A DNA stretch of 64,000 bases from Nitrososphaera sp. (GTDB lineage: Archaea > Thermoproteota > Nitrososphaeria > Nitrososphaerales > Nitrososphaeraceae). The stretch is from positions 62,001-126,000 of the forward strand of contig JAJUFP010000006.1 of assembly GCA_029263715.1 (NCBI GenBank), read 5' to 3'. This document shows positions 17,193 through 24,800 of this stretch, piece after piece (position 1 is the stretch's first letter; every line of letters starts with the position of its first letter). The notes beneath the pieces are model-generated. The model did no database searches. It was given only the letters and a program-made list of their open reading frames with translations, and was not told where the DNA came from. A program made the position numbers and the translations under genes.

Positions 17193-17396
17193 ATGATGAA
17201 TAAACAATTTTTGTCTGTTAGGGGCCTGACTAACAATCAATTATCCGCATCTGGCAAGCCGAAAATGTGCAGGAAATGCGGCAGTCCGGCCACAAAAGAG
17301 ATACTGTTTGATGTAGGAAACGACATCGCGGTTATAGAAAGGTACTGCGATCCATGTATACAGACTGTTTTAGCTAACAGCAGGAGTTCTGCATAA
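17193..17396 (+). CDS. Small zinc-binding protein with two CxxC motifs, 67 aa
   Basis: Unnamed small protein. It carries CRKCG near residue 26 and YCDPC near residue 51, the spacing of a single four-Cys zinc site. It resembles the protein encoded at 22600-22809, which has CRMCD and YYCKSC in the same arrangement, so the two look like paralogues. A second ATG directly follows the first. TTATTAG lies about 22-25 nt upstream. The next short gene starts 2 bp after its stop. Confidence 0.75.
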   Translation: MMNKQFLSVRGLTNNQLSASGKPKMCRKCGSPATKEILFDVGNDIAVIERYCDPCIQTVLANSRSSA

Positions 17397-17398
17397 CC

Positions 17399-17572
17399 TT
17401 GCCAAATTTTAGAGAATCGCCAGTATTGATACGTTCCAAGTCTCCGAAAAATGGACAGGAACAGATTGTTACCGATCGCGACGGTGTCAAACACCTTGAA
17501 TATTTCTCAAATGGGAGTTGGAGGCATCATCCGAAATGCAAGCTGCGGGTAAATAAAGAATGTAACAAATAG
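17399..17572 (+). CDS. Very small basic protein, 57 aa
   Basis: The frame opens with TTG 2 bp after the stop of the preceding zinc-protein gene and runs for 57 codons. The product is basic, with a recognisable protein-like composition (GQEQIVTDRDGVKHLEYF, then HHPKCKLRVNKECNK). Two Cys residues and a His pair near the C-terminus could take part in metal binding. The tight spacing suggests co-transcription with the upstream gene. No family recognised; it is below the length at which genes are normally called. Confidence 0.5.
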   Translation: MPNFRESPVLIRSKSPKNGQEQIVTDRDGVKHLEYFSNGSWRHHPKCKLRVNKECNK

Positions 17573-17819
17573 CAACTTAAGCTCTGAAAGTTGCTTTTCC
17601 TCTTGGGTAAGCTATCGCTACTGGATCCGAACGCGCATCGAAAATCTTCAAATTCCTTCAAAAGGAATCGTTAAATTCTTTAGCTTCGAAACTCAGAATT
17701 ACAGCAACCTTCCATCGCTTTTGATTAATTGCAATTGCTTGTCATCTCTATCAAACAAACGCTCTTTATTTGAAGCAGGCTTTAGCACTGCTTATACCAA
17801 AACTATTGGAATATAGTAC

Positions 17820-18131
17820 ATGGAAAAACCAAAACTTCCTGTATTGTTTTTCCTGATAGTGGGGAGCGTTGGAATGCTATCGTCTCTAGGTGCAACTAGC
17901 GCAATGGCTGCAGGAGACTACTCAGAAGAGGTTGTGGAGCTGGCAAAAGAGCGCGTCGAACTTGCCAGGGGTCCGGGTGCATACGGTAATGGAGTGCCCA
18001 TCCTGGACAAATTGAATATGAATCCACAACTCATCGTCATAGCAACAATCGTCATTGCAGGTGTTGTATTCCTGACGTTTGAAAGCCTGAGACGAGGATC
18101 TGGTATTTCAAGCATGATTACGACGAGATAG
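17820..18131 (+). CDS. Small membrane protein with signal peptide and C-terminal TM helix, 103 aa
   Basis: Residues 8-31 form a signal sequence or first membrane helix ending in SAMAAGD. A charged external part follows (EEVVELAKERVELARGPGAYGNG), then a second hydrophobic helix (about residues 70-88, LIVIATIVIAGVVFLTF) and a basic tail (ESLRRGSG), a type I membrane arrangement. CTTATAC lies about 26 nt before the ATG, supporting a leaderless start. Family not recognised; a surface component or small subunit of a membrane complex is possible. Confidence 0.7.
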   Translation: MEKPKLPVLFFLIVGSVGMLSSLGATSAMAAGDYSEEVVELAKERVELARGPGAYGNGVPILDKLNMNPQLIVIATIVIAGVVFLTFESLRRGSGISSMITTR

Positions 18132-18202
18132 CGGCATTCCAACATTTTTTACTAAATCGTGTTTGGGAACAAGTATAGTAAATTTTCGAAACTGGTAACC
18201 TG

Positions 18203-18222
18203 AGCAGATTTTTTTTCTGCTT
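18203..18222 (+). terminator. Hairpin with T8 tract after the small membrane protein gene
   Basis: An 8-nt T run (18209-18216) is flanked by short complementary arms (AGCAG and CTGCT) about 70 bp after the stop at 18131. T-rich tracts are sufficient for archaeal termination. Confidence 0.4.
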
Positions 18223-18320
18223 GCCGGCTAACTTCGGGTGTTGGTTTTAGCGACATCCTTTCCTTTGGAAAATGATTTCCTAATTTTTTAAATACTTTTA
18301 ACGACCTTTAGTCAGCTGTT

Positions 18321-18548
18321 ATGGTTTACGATATGGAAGAAATACGCGGTACGCTAAGGGCTATCGATTTGAAATATTATGATAATTTAGCATTGGATGA
18401 AAGACAGATTAGCGATGAATTTGCCAGAGAGATTATTATGGACAATCTTAAAAAGGCAGAGAAAGAATTTAAAAAAGGTACAAAGGACGGCAATAAGCAC
18501 GGAATAGTTTATAGAAGTATTGCCAAGGACCTTCTCGATTCACTTTAA
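18321..18548 (+). CDS. Small charged hypothetical protein, 75 aa
   Basis: Helical, highly charged soluble protein (EFAREIIMDNLKKAEKEFKKG) with no Cys. Two T/A-rich elements (TTTTAAATA and CTTTTAA) lie 20-33 nt before the ATG. No family recognised. Confidence 0.6.
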   Translation: MVYDMEEIRGTLRAIDLKYYDNLALDERQISDEFAREIIMDNLKKAEKEFKKGTKDGNKHGIVYRSIAKDLLDSL

Positions 18549-19021
18549 CTTATCCTGTAGCTATGCCATTTGATAACCGGCCAAATCTCTTGACCCTAAA
18601 AATATCGTTTGTTTCTTGCCATTCAATTCCGCATCATTGACTTGACGCAAGCCTTTTCGTTAATGACGACAGCTTTTCAAATCGATTGCCCAACTGAACA
18701 TACATTTCAAAGTTCTTTTTACTTCGCTATCGCTGGCTTTACTGTCAGGTCTTTCATTGGGTTTAGCTTCAGACAAATGCCAGCCACTTCAACAGAAGTC
18801 TTATCCAATTCTTCATGATGGCGAAGCATTAAAGCGACTTGCGAGGATATGCTCTTGATTGCTATTCGATGTTATTTTCAGAGTGATGGGCCTCTAGAAT
18901 CAAAATCGTCAATGTTGTAATGATCCGGCCTTCTGCTAAATTCAGGGGGATGATCGGTTACGGTGATACCTTCCTGCGCATATCGTATCAGAAACATAAG
19001 CAAAAAAGAGAGAATGCTACA
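18549..19021. other. 473-bp stretch without a confident gene
   Basis: Low-complexity AT-rich DNA. The only minus-strand frame with some coding character is 18719-18829 (36 codons, product begins MLRHHEELDKTSVEVAGIC), too short to call. No RNA gene, terminator hairpin or repeat was recognised. Confidence 0.4.
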
Positions 19022-19345
19022 TCAGCGGATTCTCTTGAACGATACAAAATGTTCTTTTATTTCATCTACTCTGCCTAACGAATCGGCGTTCTTCCTGAGG
19101 TCAGAAAAGGATGAATCATGACTGATTTTTTCTAGGAAGGAAAGAGCTTGTTCCCTTGTGGCTCCGTGCCTGATATCGTAATCTATCTGTCTGCAAACAT
19201 TTGTTAAATTGCCATACCTTTTGTTCTGTCTCTTCTCCCACGCTGAAGCACTACTGGATAATCCTGTAACATACTTTAGAATCATTCTTTCCATATGACT
19301 AATGTGCCACTCTTTCATCGGAAAACTATTTTGAATCAAAAGCAA
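19022..19345 (-). CDS. Hypothetical protein, 107 aa
   Basis: Basic helical protein with His-containing segments (KEWHISHMERMILKYV) and a mixed charged C-terminal half. No family recognised, no membrane segment. An ATG ten codons in (MKEWHISHMERM) is an alternative start. It is the only minus-strand gene in the first part of this small-gene region. Confidence 0.55.
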   Translation of the reverse strand: MLLIQNSFPMKEWHISHMERMILKYVTGLSSSASAWEKRQNKRYGNLTNVCRQIDYDIRHGATREQALSFLEKISHDSSFSDLRKNADSLGRVDEIKEHFVSFKRIR

Positions 19346-19475
19346 CCGATCAGCTTAGACTTCACCGGCTTATAATTCCACTTGATAACCATCTACCTTC
19401 TCCTATTTACTAGATACGTGTGCTATAGACAAATCTTAAATTGTTTAATAGTCGTTCTGCCTAATACTTATTGCA

Positions 19476-19706
19476 ATGGTTTCTGCTTTTATACTCATTA
19501 ATTGTAACTTTTCACTTGTCTCCAACGTTATCGAATCATTGGGTAAAGTGCATTCTATAAGCGATGTTTACCAGACAGCCGGCATATACGATATTCTGGT
19601 AAAAATAAACTCCGTGTCCGAGAAGGAATTGCGAAAAATTGTTCTAAATGATATCTGCAGGATTCGTGACGTAAAATCTACCGTGACTATGGTTGTAGCT
19701 GAATGA
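19476..19706 (+). CDS. Stand-alone Lrp/AsnC ligand-binding (RAM) domain protein, 76 aa
   Basis: The whole protein corresponds to the C-terminal RAM domain of Lrp/AsnC regulators, with the pattern FILINCNFSLVSNVIESLG, then DVYQTAGIYDILVKINSVSE and ending RIRDVKSTVTMVV. There is no helix-turn-helix. Stand-alone RAM proteins form dimers or octamers that bind amino acids or partner with full-length Lrp regulators. Length of about 75 residues is normal for this class. Confidence 0.85.
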   Translation: MVSAFILINCNFSLVSNVIESLGKVHSISDVYQTAGIYDILVKINSVSEKELRKIVLNDICRIRDVKSTVTMVVAE

Positions 19707-19752
19707 CATGCGGAGCCGCTCCTGAGTTACTGAATAATCTGCCTAACCTGCC

Positions 19753-20175
19753 TTGCTTCTCTTTGATTACAGTAAGGAGTGTGACCTAGAATTGCCAGTT
19801 TGTGAAATATGTAACAAGGAAGAATACCATACTTGTTCTGCATGTAACAAGCATCTGTGCAGGGCGTGTTTTAACACGATTCATTTTGGGATAAACGCCC
19901 CAAGAACAGGCAAATCAATGGTATACAACAGATGCATTTTTTGCAACTACGTTTACGGAGCGAATACAAAATGCAGTGTCTGTGACAAATGCACTGTTAT
20001 ACTCACATGGGAGTCATCGATGAATTACCTGGCTGCGGTAAACAGAGTGTCAGATCTGATAAAGACAAACCAGTTGGACTCGAAATTGAGAAATGAAAAC
20101 TATTGCAAGGCAAACTTTGGATCTCGCGCGGCACAAGTAATAATGGATGCAATAGACTATTCGAAAATGCAATGA
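19753..20175 (+). CDS. Zinc-finger protein with B-box-like Cys/His clusters, 140 aa
   Basis: Contains an N-terminal cluster (CEICNKEEYHTCSACNKHLCRACF, split here as C-x2-C, H-x-C-x2-C, H-x2-C-x2-C) resembling a B-box or small treble-clef zinc module, and a second cluster (RCIFCNYV, KCSVCDKC). The last 55 residues are helical without Cys. Such modules usually mediate protein or nucleic-acid contacts. Start uncertain: TTG at 19753, or TTG at 19792 (gives MPVCEIC), which has an AAGGAG element upstream. Confidence 0.7.
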   Translation: MLLFDYSKECDLELPVCEICNKEEYHTCSACNKHLCRACFNTIHFGINAPRTGKSMVYNRCIFCNYVYGANTKCSVCDKCTVILTWESSMNYLAAVNRVSDLIKTNQLDSKLRNENYCKANFGSRAAQVIMDAIDYSKMQ

Positions 20176-20327
20176 TGGTCATTTGCATAGAAATGGCCAA
20201 ATGTTGACTGCAGACTCGATTTTCAATCATGCGAATGCCTTAATTTAAAAGAGGCGGTCAACAGGCGCACCTTTCTTTGGCATACCTATAATACGAACCA
20301 TCGCTTATTAGAAGTACGGTTAAAGAA

Positions 20328-20504
20328 ATGCCAATGCTTATGCTAAAATGCAAGACTTGCGGGGAGGTGTTTCCCGGGATTTACGTTGCTGAAGGGAGTA
20401 GTAATGTTTTCAAATCGGCTGCCACAAGCGCTGACACTCTGCATACTTGTTCAAGGGGACACAAAAATGAATACGTCACAGAAGATTACATGGACTGGTC
20501 CTGA
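20328..20504 (+). CDS. Very small zinc-ribbon-like protein, 58 aa
   Basis: 58-residue product with KCKTCGEVFPG near the N-terminus and HTCSRGHKNEY near the C-terminus, i.e. CxxC and C-x3-H forming a plausible four-ligand zinc site. Three Met codons at the start (M1, M3, M5). The TTG that best fits the start of the broken hflX gene lies 5 bp after this stop, so the two appear to be one transcript. Confidence 0.65.
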   Translation: MPMLMLKCKTCGEVFPGIYVAEGSSNVFKSAATSADTLHTCSRGHKNEYVTEDYMDWS

Positions 20505-20509
20505 CGTCA

Positions 20510-21581
20510 TTGAACAAGTTAAGGAAAGTAGTGCTTGTAACGTACCCAGATAGTTTCACGCTGGAAGAAGCAAAAAGCCTTGTGGATTCAGCAGACCGCA
20601 GGAACGTTGGCGTCTTTACTCAAAAGTACCTTAGCCACTCCCAGTACGGGATAGGCTCCGGCAAAAGAATTCATAAAAAAATCTGACGTGGAGCAAATAA
20701 CCATTGACGAACATCTTCAAAACAAATACACAACCTGGAAAAACTGACTGGCGTACAGGTAATTGACAGGGAGCGGCTGATACTTGACATTTTTTACTCG
20801 CGGGCCACCACGACAGAGGCAAAACTGCAGATAGAACTTGCCGAAATAAAGTACGAAATGCCACGTGTTCGGGAAAACGCGAAACTGACCTCCGGCAATG
20901 AGCGACCGGGGAAAGGTGGCATGGGAGAATATGTAGTCGATGTAAAGTTCCGCGATCTAAAAAGGCGCATATCATTTATCAAAGCAAAACTGGATGAAGC
21001 TAAAAGAAAACGGGAACTCTATCATCAACAACGAATAAGGACTGGGATGCCCGTTTTTTTCACTTGTAGGCTACACCAGCTCCGGCAAGACTACCCTGTT
21101 TAATCTGCTCACCCAGGAGCACAAACAGACCGCCAGCAGTCTGTTTACAATACTTTCAACAACTACCCGGGCATTGAAAGTGAATGACAACGAACTATTG
21201 CTTACAGATACTGTCGGTTTTATCAGCAGGCTTCCTACATACATGATAGACGCATTCAAATCAACACTGGAAGAATCGCTGGCCGCCGACCTGATCTTGC
21301 TCTTGATAGATGCATCGGAAGACCTTCGGGATATCAGAATAAAGTATATCACTTGCTGGCAGGTGCTTGAAGAGCTGAAGGTAGACAGGTCCAAGGTTCT
21401 TGTGGTTTTCACCAAGTTTGACAGGCTGGGTTCAGAAGAAGTAATTGGACAGATTGCCAAAGATCTGAGGATACCAAATCCGACTGTTATATCATCAAAG
21501 ACCGGGTATGGCATCCATAAACTGAAAACAATGATGGGCCAGCACTCTAAGAGCGCAAATGTTCATGATGTAAAGCAGTAG
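20510..21581 (+). pseudogene. hflX: HflX-type GTPase gene broken by three frameshifts
   Basis: Read across three frame changes, the region encodes a complete-length (about 350 aa) archaeal HflX, a ribosome-associated GTPase. The start TTG gives MNKLRKVVLVTYPDSF. Shifts occur at the A7 run 20675-20681, near 20713-20720, and at the T7 run 21054-21060. Conserved parts are spread over three frames: the N-terminal HflX domain (VQVIDRERLILDIF), the glycine-rich linker (NERPGKGGMGEY), the P-loop (GYTSSGKTTLFNLL), G3 (LTDTVGFI) and G4 (FTKFD). Two shifts are single extra bases in homopolymers, so sequencing error is as likely as true decay. If real, the cell lacks HflX from this locus. Confidence 0.85.
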
Positions 21582-21789
21582 CGCGAATCTGTTACGCTTC
21601 CATACGCCACAATGGCTGCCTTAAGGGCAGCGTCTTGCCATGGTCTTGGCAGCTGTTTATGAACGTGTGATAAGATGCAGCCGTTTGTGAACAAGGAAAA
21701 ACATGTAGGCCAGAGTCAGAACGACGCCGCGGGCCATGCTGAATTGAGAGCCTGAATTGCTTCATCCGTATGGCGGCCATAATTTCTGG

Positions 21790-21993
21790 CTAACTGAGTC
21801 CTGCCTTCTTGTACAACATCTTTACGCATTCAGAATACGTTCTGTATTTGAATTTGATCTCCTGCACCGGACTATCCACTTTCAAGTAATCTTTCCTAGT
21901 ATCAATGTTGTATTTTTTGCCGATATCTTCTAAAATTTCATTTACAGTCGTGTTTTGGTACGACTCATCAATCAGCTTAGCCACAAAATACAT
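21790..21993 (-). CDS. Small hypothetical protein, 67 aa
   Basis: Soluble, helical, charged product (KLIDESYQNTTVNEILEDIG, then KFKYRTYSECVKMLYKKAG). No family recognised, no metal motif. Stands alone between the broken hflX and the next minus-strand genes. Confidence 0.55.
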   Translation of the reverse strand: MYFVAKLIDESYQNTTVNEILEDIGKKYNIDTRKDYLKVDSPVQEIKFKYRTYSECVKMLYKKAGLS

Positions 21994-22168
21994 GATACGG
22001 GGTTGCTTATCAAACTATGCAACCCAATTTGATCAGCATGATGCTTTTTCCAAGTTCAGGACAAGTTCTTTCTAAGGCCACACTATTGATTAAAGCCTGT
22101 TAAGTATTAAATCACAAAAGTAGAGACTAGGCCAGCAACCAGCATCTTGCCAGAAAAGCTGCAGCATC

Positions 22169-22327
22169 TTACTTTTTGTAATACTTTCTGTCTGGAATAA
22201 AGGTCTTGCATTCACATTTGCCAATCAGGCATTTCCTCTTGTCTTTTTTGGCTGAAGCATCGTGGTCTACTTTTTGATGGCCGCAATTCGAACATTTGAT
22301 AAAGAGATCGGATTCATCATTTGCCAT
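22169..22327 (-). CDS. Very small Cys-rich zinc-binding protein, 52 aa
   Basis: Starts at an ATG at 22325-22327. The product has IKCSNCGHQKVDHD near the N-terminus and KCLIGKCECKTF near the C-terminus: CxxC plus C-x4-C-x-C, with His residues between, enough for a zinc ribbon. It adds to the run of small zinc proteins in this region. Confidence 0.65.
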   Translation of the reverse strand: MANDESDLFIKCSNCGHQKVDHDASAKKDKRKCLIGKCECKTFIPDRKYYKK

Positions 22328-22350
22328 TACTATTTTAAAACATCCTCATA

Positions 22351-22545
22351 TTACTCGAGTTCTGTACATATCATGTCATATATTGCATTGCATGTGACTC
22401 TGAGAAGTACAATCCTGGCCTTATTTTCCAAGTCCAAATAAAACCACCTGCCGCGCAAATCATAGATGCAATTCAGCAAAGCGTTGTTCATGGTTGATGC
22501 TTTACGTGATTGGTATAAGGTGTCCATATGGTTAATGGTTGTCAT
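22351..22545 (-). CDS. Small hypothetical protein, 64 aa
   Basis: Soluble product with a central RGRWFYLDLENKARIVLLRV segment and two Cys that do not form a CxxC pair. It lies 23 bp upstream of the small zinc-protein gene on the same strand and may be co-transcribed. No family recognised. Confidence 0.5.
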   Translation of the reverse strand: MTTINHMDTLYQSRKASTMNNALLNCIYDLRGRWFYLDLENKARIVLLRVTCNAIYDMICTELE

Positions 22546-22599
22546 TACACGATGGCACGGCTGTGATTCATTTAATATGGTGTAGGTGCTAGGACATAT

Positions 22600-22809
22600 G
22601 TGAAAGGGGGGAGTCCCAATCTGATTATCGAGAAATTTGATATCCCTATAAAGACGACAAGGGCTCCTTATTCATACGCTCCTCTCCCAAGGGATGTTTA
22701 TTGCAGAATGTGCGATAAGCATGCATATTATAAAGTAACAAGGAAGATGGAATTCATAGACACGATTGAGTATTATTGTAAATCTTGCTTCAAGAGACTT
22801 GAGCAGTGA
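22600..22809 (+). CDS. Small zinc-binding protein, paralogue of the 17193-17396 product, 69 aa
   Basis: GTG start. CRMCDKHAYYKV and IEYYCKSCFKRL give two CxxC pairs with the same order and nearly the same spacing as in the protein encoded at 17193. The N-terminal 35 residues differ (proline-rich, KTTRAPYSYAPLPRD). Likely a zinc-ribbon-like adaptor or regulator; function unknown. Confidence 0.7.
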   Translation: MKGGSPNLIIEKFDIPIKTTRAPYSYAPLPRDVYCRMCDKHAYYKVTRKMEFIDTIEYYCKSCFKRLEQ

Positions 22810-22940
22810 AATACCGCACGTTGAAAAGAAGTCAGCGACGAACTACCAAAACCCTCTTTTTTGGCCCATTTGGGACATTATTTCCACTGTTACACAAGAC
22901 GTGTACTGCGATAGTGGTAAAACAACCGTCGGAGTAATTC

Positions 22941-22947
22941 TTTATTG
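22941..22947 (+). promoter_or_regulatory. TATA-like element deciding the start of the PH-like gene
   Basis: TTTATTG is centred 26 nt before the GTG at 22970, which matches the leaderless spacing seen elsewhere in the window. Confidence 0.45.
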
Positions 22948-22969
22948 TGTAAAGAACCTTAGTATAACT

Positions 22970-23338
22970 GTGGAAAAAGACGATGCGCCGTCTGACGTCC
23001 TGAAGCTTTTGGACGAAAATGAAGAGGTTCTCCTGTACATGAAGCAGAAAAAGTACCATCCTGCAATAAACATTGAATCTGTGATCGTTACTGATAGGCG
23101 TGTTATTCTCAGAAAACCGTCAATGCTTAGAATAAAGAAAAGCTATACGGATTACAGTTATGCCGACATCCTAAACGTGACAATTGACAAGGGTGTTCTT
23201 CGGTCTACTTTAAAGCTAAACCTGAAAGTAGATGGAACCGATCTTTTGGTGGAGGATATTCCTAACGAGGATGCACAGGAAGCATTCAAAATAATCAGAG
23301 CAGGGATAGACCAGGCAAGATCCCGTCTTCATGAGTGA
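22970..23338 (+). CDS. Bacterial-PH-like domain protein, about 122 aa
   Basis: From the GTG at 22970 the product begins MEKDDAPSDVLKLLDENEEVL and follows the layout of small PH-like (bPH) proteins: an N-terminal strand, IESVIVTDRRVILRKP (the typical strand with TDRR), then YSYADILNVTIDKGVLRS and a C-terminal helix (DAQEAFKIIRAGIDQARSR). The same frame is open upstream to 22766 but that would overlap the preceding gene and adds a stretch of poor coding character. bPH domains often form ring-like oligomers; the role here is unknown. Confidence 0.72.
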   Translation: MEKDDAPSDVLKLLDENEEVLLYMKQKKYHPAINIESVIVTDRRVILRKPSMLRIKKSYTDYSYADILNVTIDKGVLRSTLKLNLKVDGTDLLVEDIPNEDAQEAFKIIRAGIDQARSRLHE

Positions 23339-23531
23339 TTCTTACCGAATTCCGGGTCTTTGCGATTAAGTTGTTTGTCAAGACAGTTTTTTGGAATTTA
23401 CGAATTGACATCATTTAGAACAATCCTTATAGGTTAAAGACGCAATCTGAATTCTCGGGGCGCAAATCTGAGACGGCATATGTTCCAACTATTATGTCGT
23501 TTTCTACACGGGGGCAAAGTGAATCTAGACA

Positions 23532-24530
23532 TTGGAAGGCATTGTAAAGGGATGGATAATCTCCGTCATCGCGATAGCCGTTATTTTGCTGGCTTTTCTC
23601 TCAATCAGTTATCCCCAGCCTTCAGCCAAAGAAACTGTTGAACCAAGAACAGTAGAGGTGCTCCTGTTAGCAGGTGAGGGCGTGCAAAAGATTGCACCTG
23701 ATAACGATCTGTATCCCGGCGGTGTAATGTACAGTACAATGACATTCAACGGGACTATTCCCGGGCCGGTGATCTCGGTTAATCAGGGCGATATTCTGAA
23801 AATAACGCTACGTAATGACGGTAGCACGGTACACAGCCTCAATCTGCACGCAGGCTTTGGGCCAAGTCAAGCTTTGTCAAGCATAGTACTGCCAGGAGAA
23901 AGCAGGACCTGGACTATGAAAGCAGATTATCCTGGAGCATTTTTGTATCATTGCGACGGCGACAACCTCAATGGAATCTGGGAGCATATCGCCTCAGGAA
24001 TGTACGGTGGCATAGTAGTTCGTCCGCCGCAAGAAGAGCCAGCCAAAGAATTCTACGTGTTTTTTAGCGAAGTATACAGTTCGGATGATTCGCAACCAAA
24101 TAAAACTTCGAAGCTGGGTTCATTTGATTTTGAGAAATTCATGGATGGCAAGCCTGATCTCATTCTGACAAACGGCATGGCTTTTAGATACATTCCATGG
24201 ATAGGCGAATCTGCCAAGGTGATGCTCAACCCCGATGCGGAGGAATTTCACGTAAAGATTGACGAATTGACAAGATGGTATATCTTTAACGCTGGCCCGC
24301 GGAGCAGCGTGGCTTTCAATTTTGGCGCAGGGATGATTCCTGTTGACGAAGTTGGAAATGAAGACAAGATAGAATTGCCGGCATACGATGAAATCAGGAA
24401 TATTCCCCCAGGTTCTGGTACTGTTGTTGAGATCGCATTTCCTGAAAAAGGTACATACTTTGGCAATAATCATGATATCGGCAGCCTGCTGAAGGGTGCG
24501 GGATTTGTGGTAAATGTTGACGACGAATAA
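23532..24530 (+). CDS. Two-domain multicopper oxidase of the NirK-like fold, type 2 site incomplete
   Basis: 332 residues. An N-terminal hydrophobic anchor or signal (residues 8-26) is followed by two cupredoxin domains. Domain 1 keeps the type 1 copper ligands H101, C141, H152 and M157 (HSLNLHAGFG, YHCDGDN, EHIASGMYGG) and the type 2 positions H106 and H140. Compared with copper nitrite reductase, the catalytic Asp position is N104, and in domain 2 the HxxxxH-type region reads VAFNFGAG, so one type 2/catalytic His is lost; the last His (NNHDIGSLL, H314) remains. It likely transfers electrons through a blue copper, but nitrite reduction is doubtful. Start TTG. The gene stands alone. Confidence 0.87.
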   Translation: MEGIVKGWIISVIAIAVILLAFLSISYPQPSAKETVEPRTVEVLLLAGEGVQKIAPDNDLYPGGVMYSTMTFNGTIPGPVISVNQGDILKITLRNDGSTVHSLNLHAGFGPSQALSSIVLPGESRTWTMKADYPGAFLYHCDGDNLNGIWEHIASGMYGGIVVRPPQEEPAKEFYVFFSEVYSSDDSQPNKTSKLGSFDFEKFMDGKPDLILTNGMAFRYIPWIGESAKVMLNPDAEEFHVKIDELTRWYIFNAGPRSSVAFNFGAGMIPVDEVGNEDKIELPAYDEIRNIPPGSGTVVEIAFPEKGTYFGNNHDIGSLLKGAGFVVNVDDE

Positions 24531-24639
24531 TGGTCTAGGATACTGCCCCATGGTTTCAGGTACCCAAAGAACATGAAAATTTCCTAATGGATTTTCCTGT
24601 CTGGCGATAAGGATAACTTGCCAAGTGACAAGATTGAAA

Positions 24640-24714
24640 TGGGCCGGGTCGGATTCGAACCAACGACCCCCGCCATGTCAAGGCGGTATCTTAACCAGGC
24701 TAGACCACCGGCCC
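24640..24714 (-). tRNA. tRNA-Val (anticodon GAC)
   Basis: Read on the minus strand it folds as a cloverleaf: acceptor GGGCCGG/CCGGCCC with discriminator A, D arm with GGTTA, anticodon stem CCGCC/GGCGG closing the loop TTGACAT (anticodon GAC), and T arm GTCGT-TGGTTCGAATC-CGAC region with the TTCGAAT loop. No intron, no encoded CCA. Confidence 0.95.
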
Positions 24715-24800
24715 TTGTATCGCAGATTCTACCTTTGGGGCCCAAATATATATCATAGATAAGATTAAGAATCTCTGCCGTCGCTTTTTATCACGAAAGT

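Noticed and set aside
18609-18818. 69-codon plus-strand frame
   Set aside because: Phe/Ser-rich with no promoter and no match to any known pattern; treated as non-coding.
21592-21780. 62-codon minus-strand frame after hflX
   Set aside because: Composition is not protein-like and no promoter or ribosome-binding site is seen.
23532-24530. Naming this gene nirK
   Set aside because: The catalytic Asp and one type 2 copper His are replaced, so nitrite reductase function is not supported.
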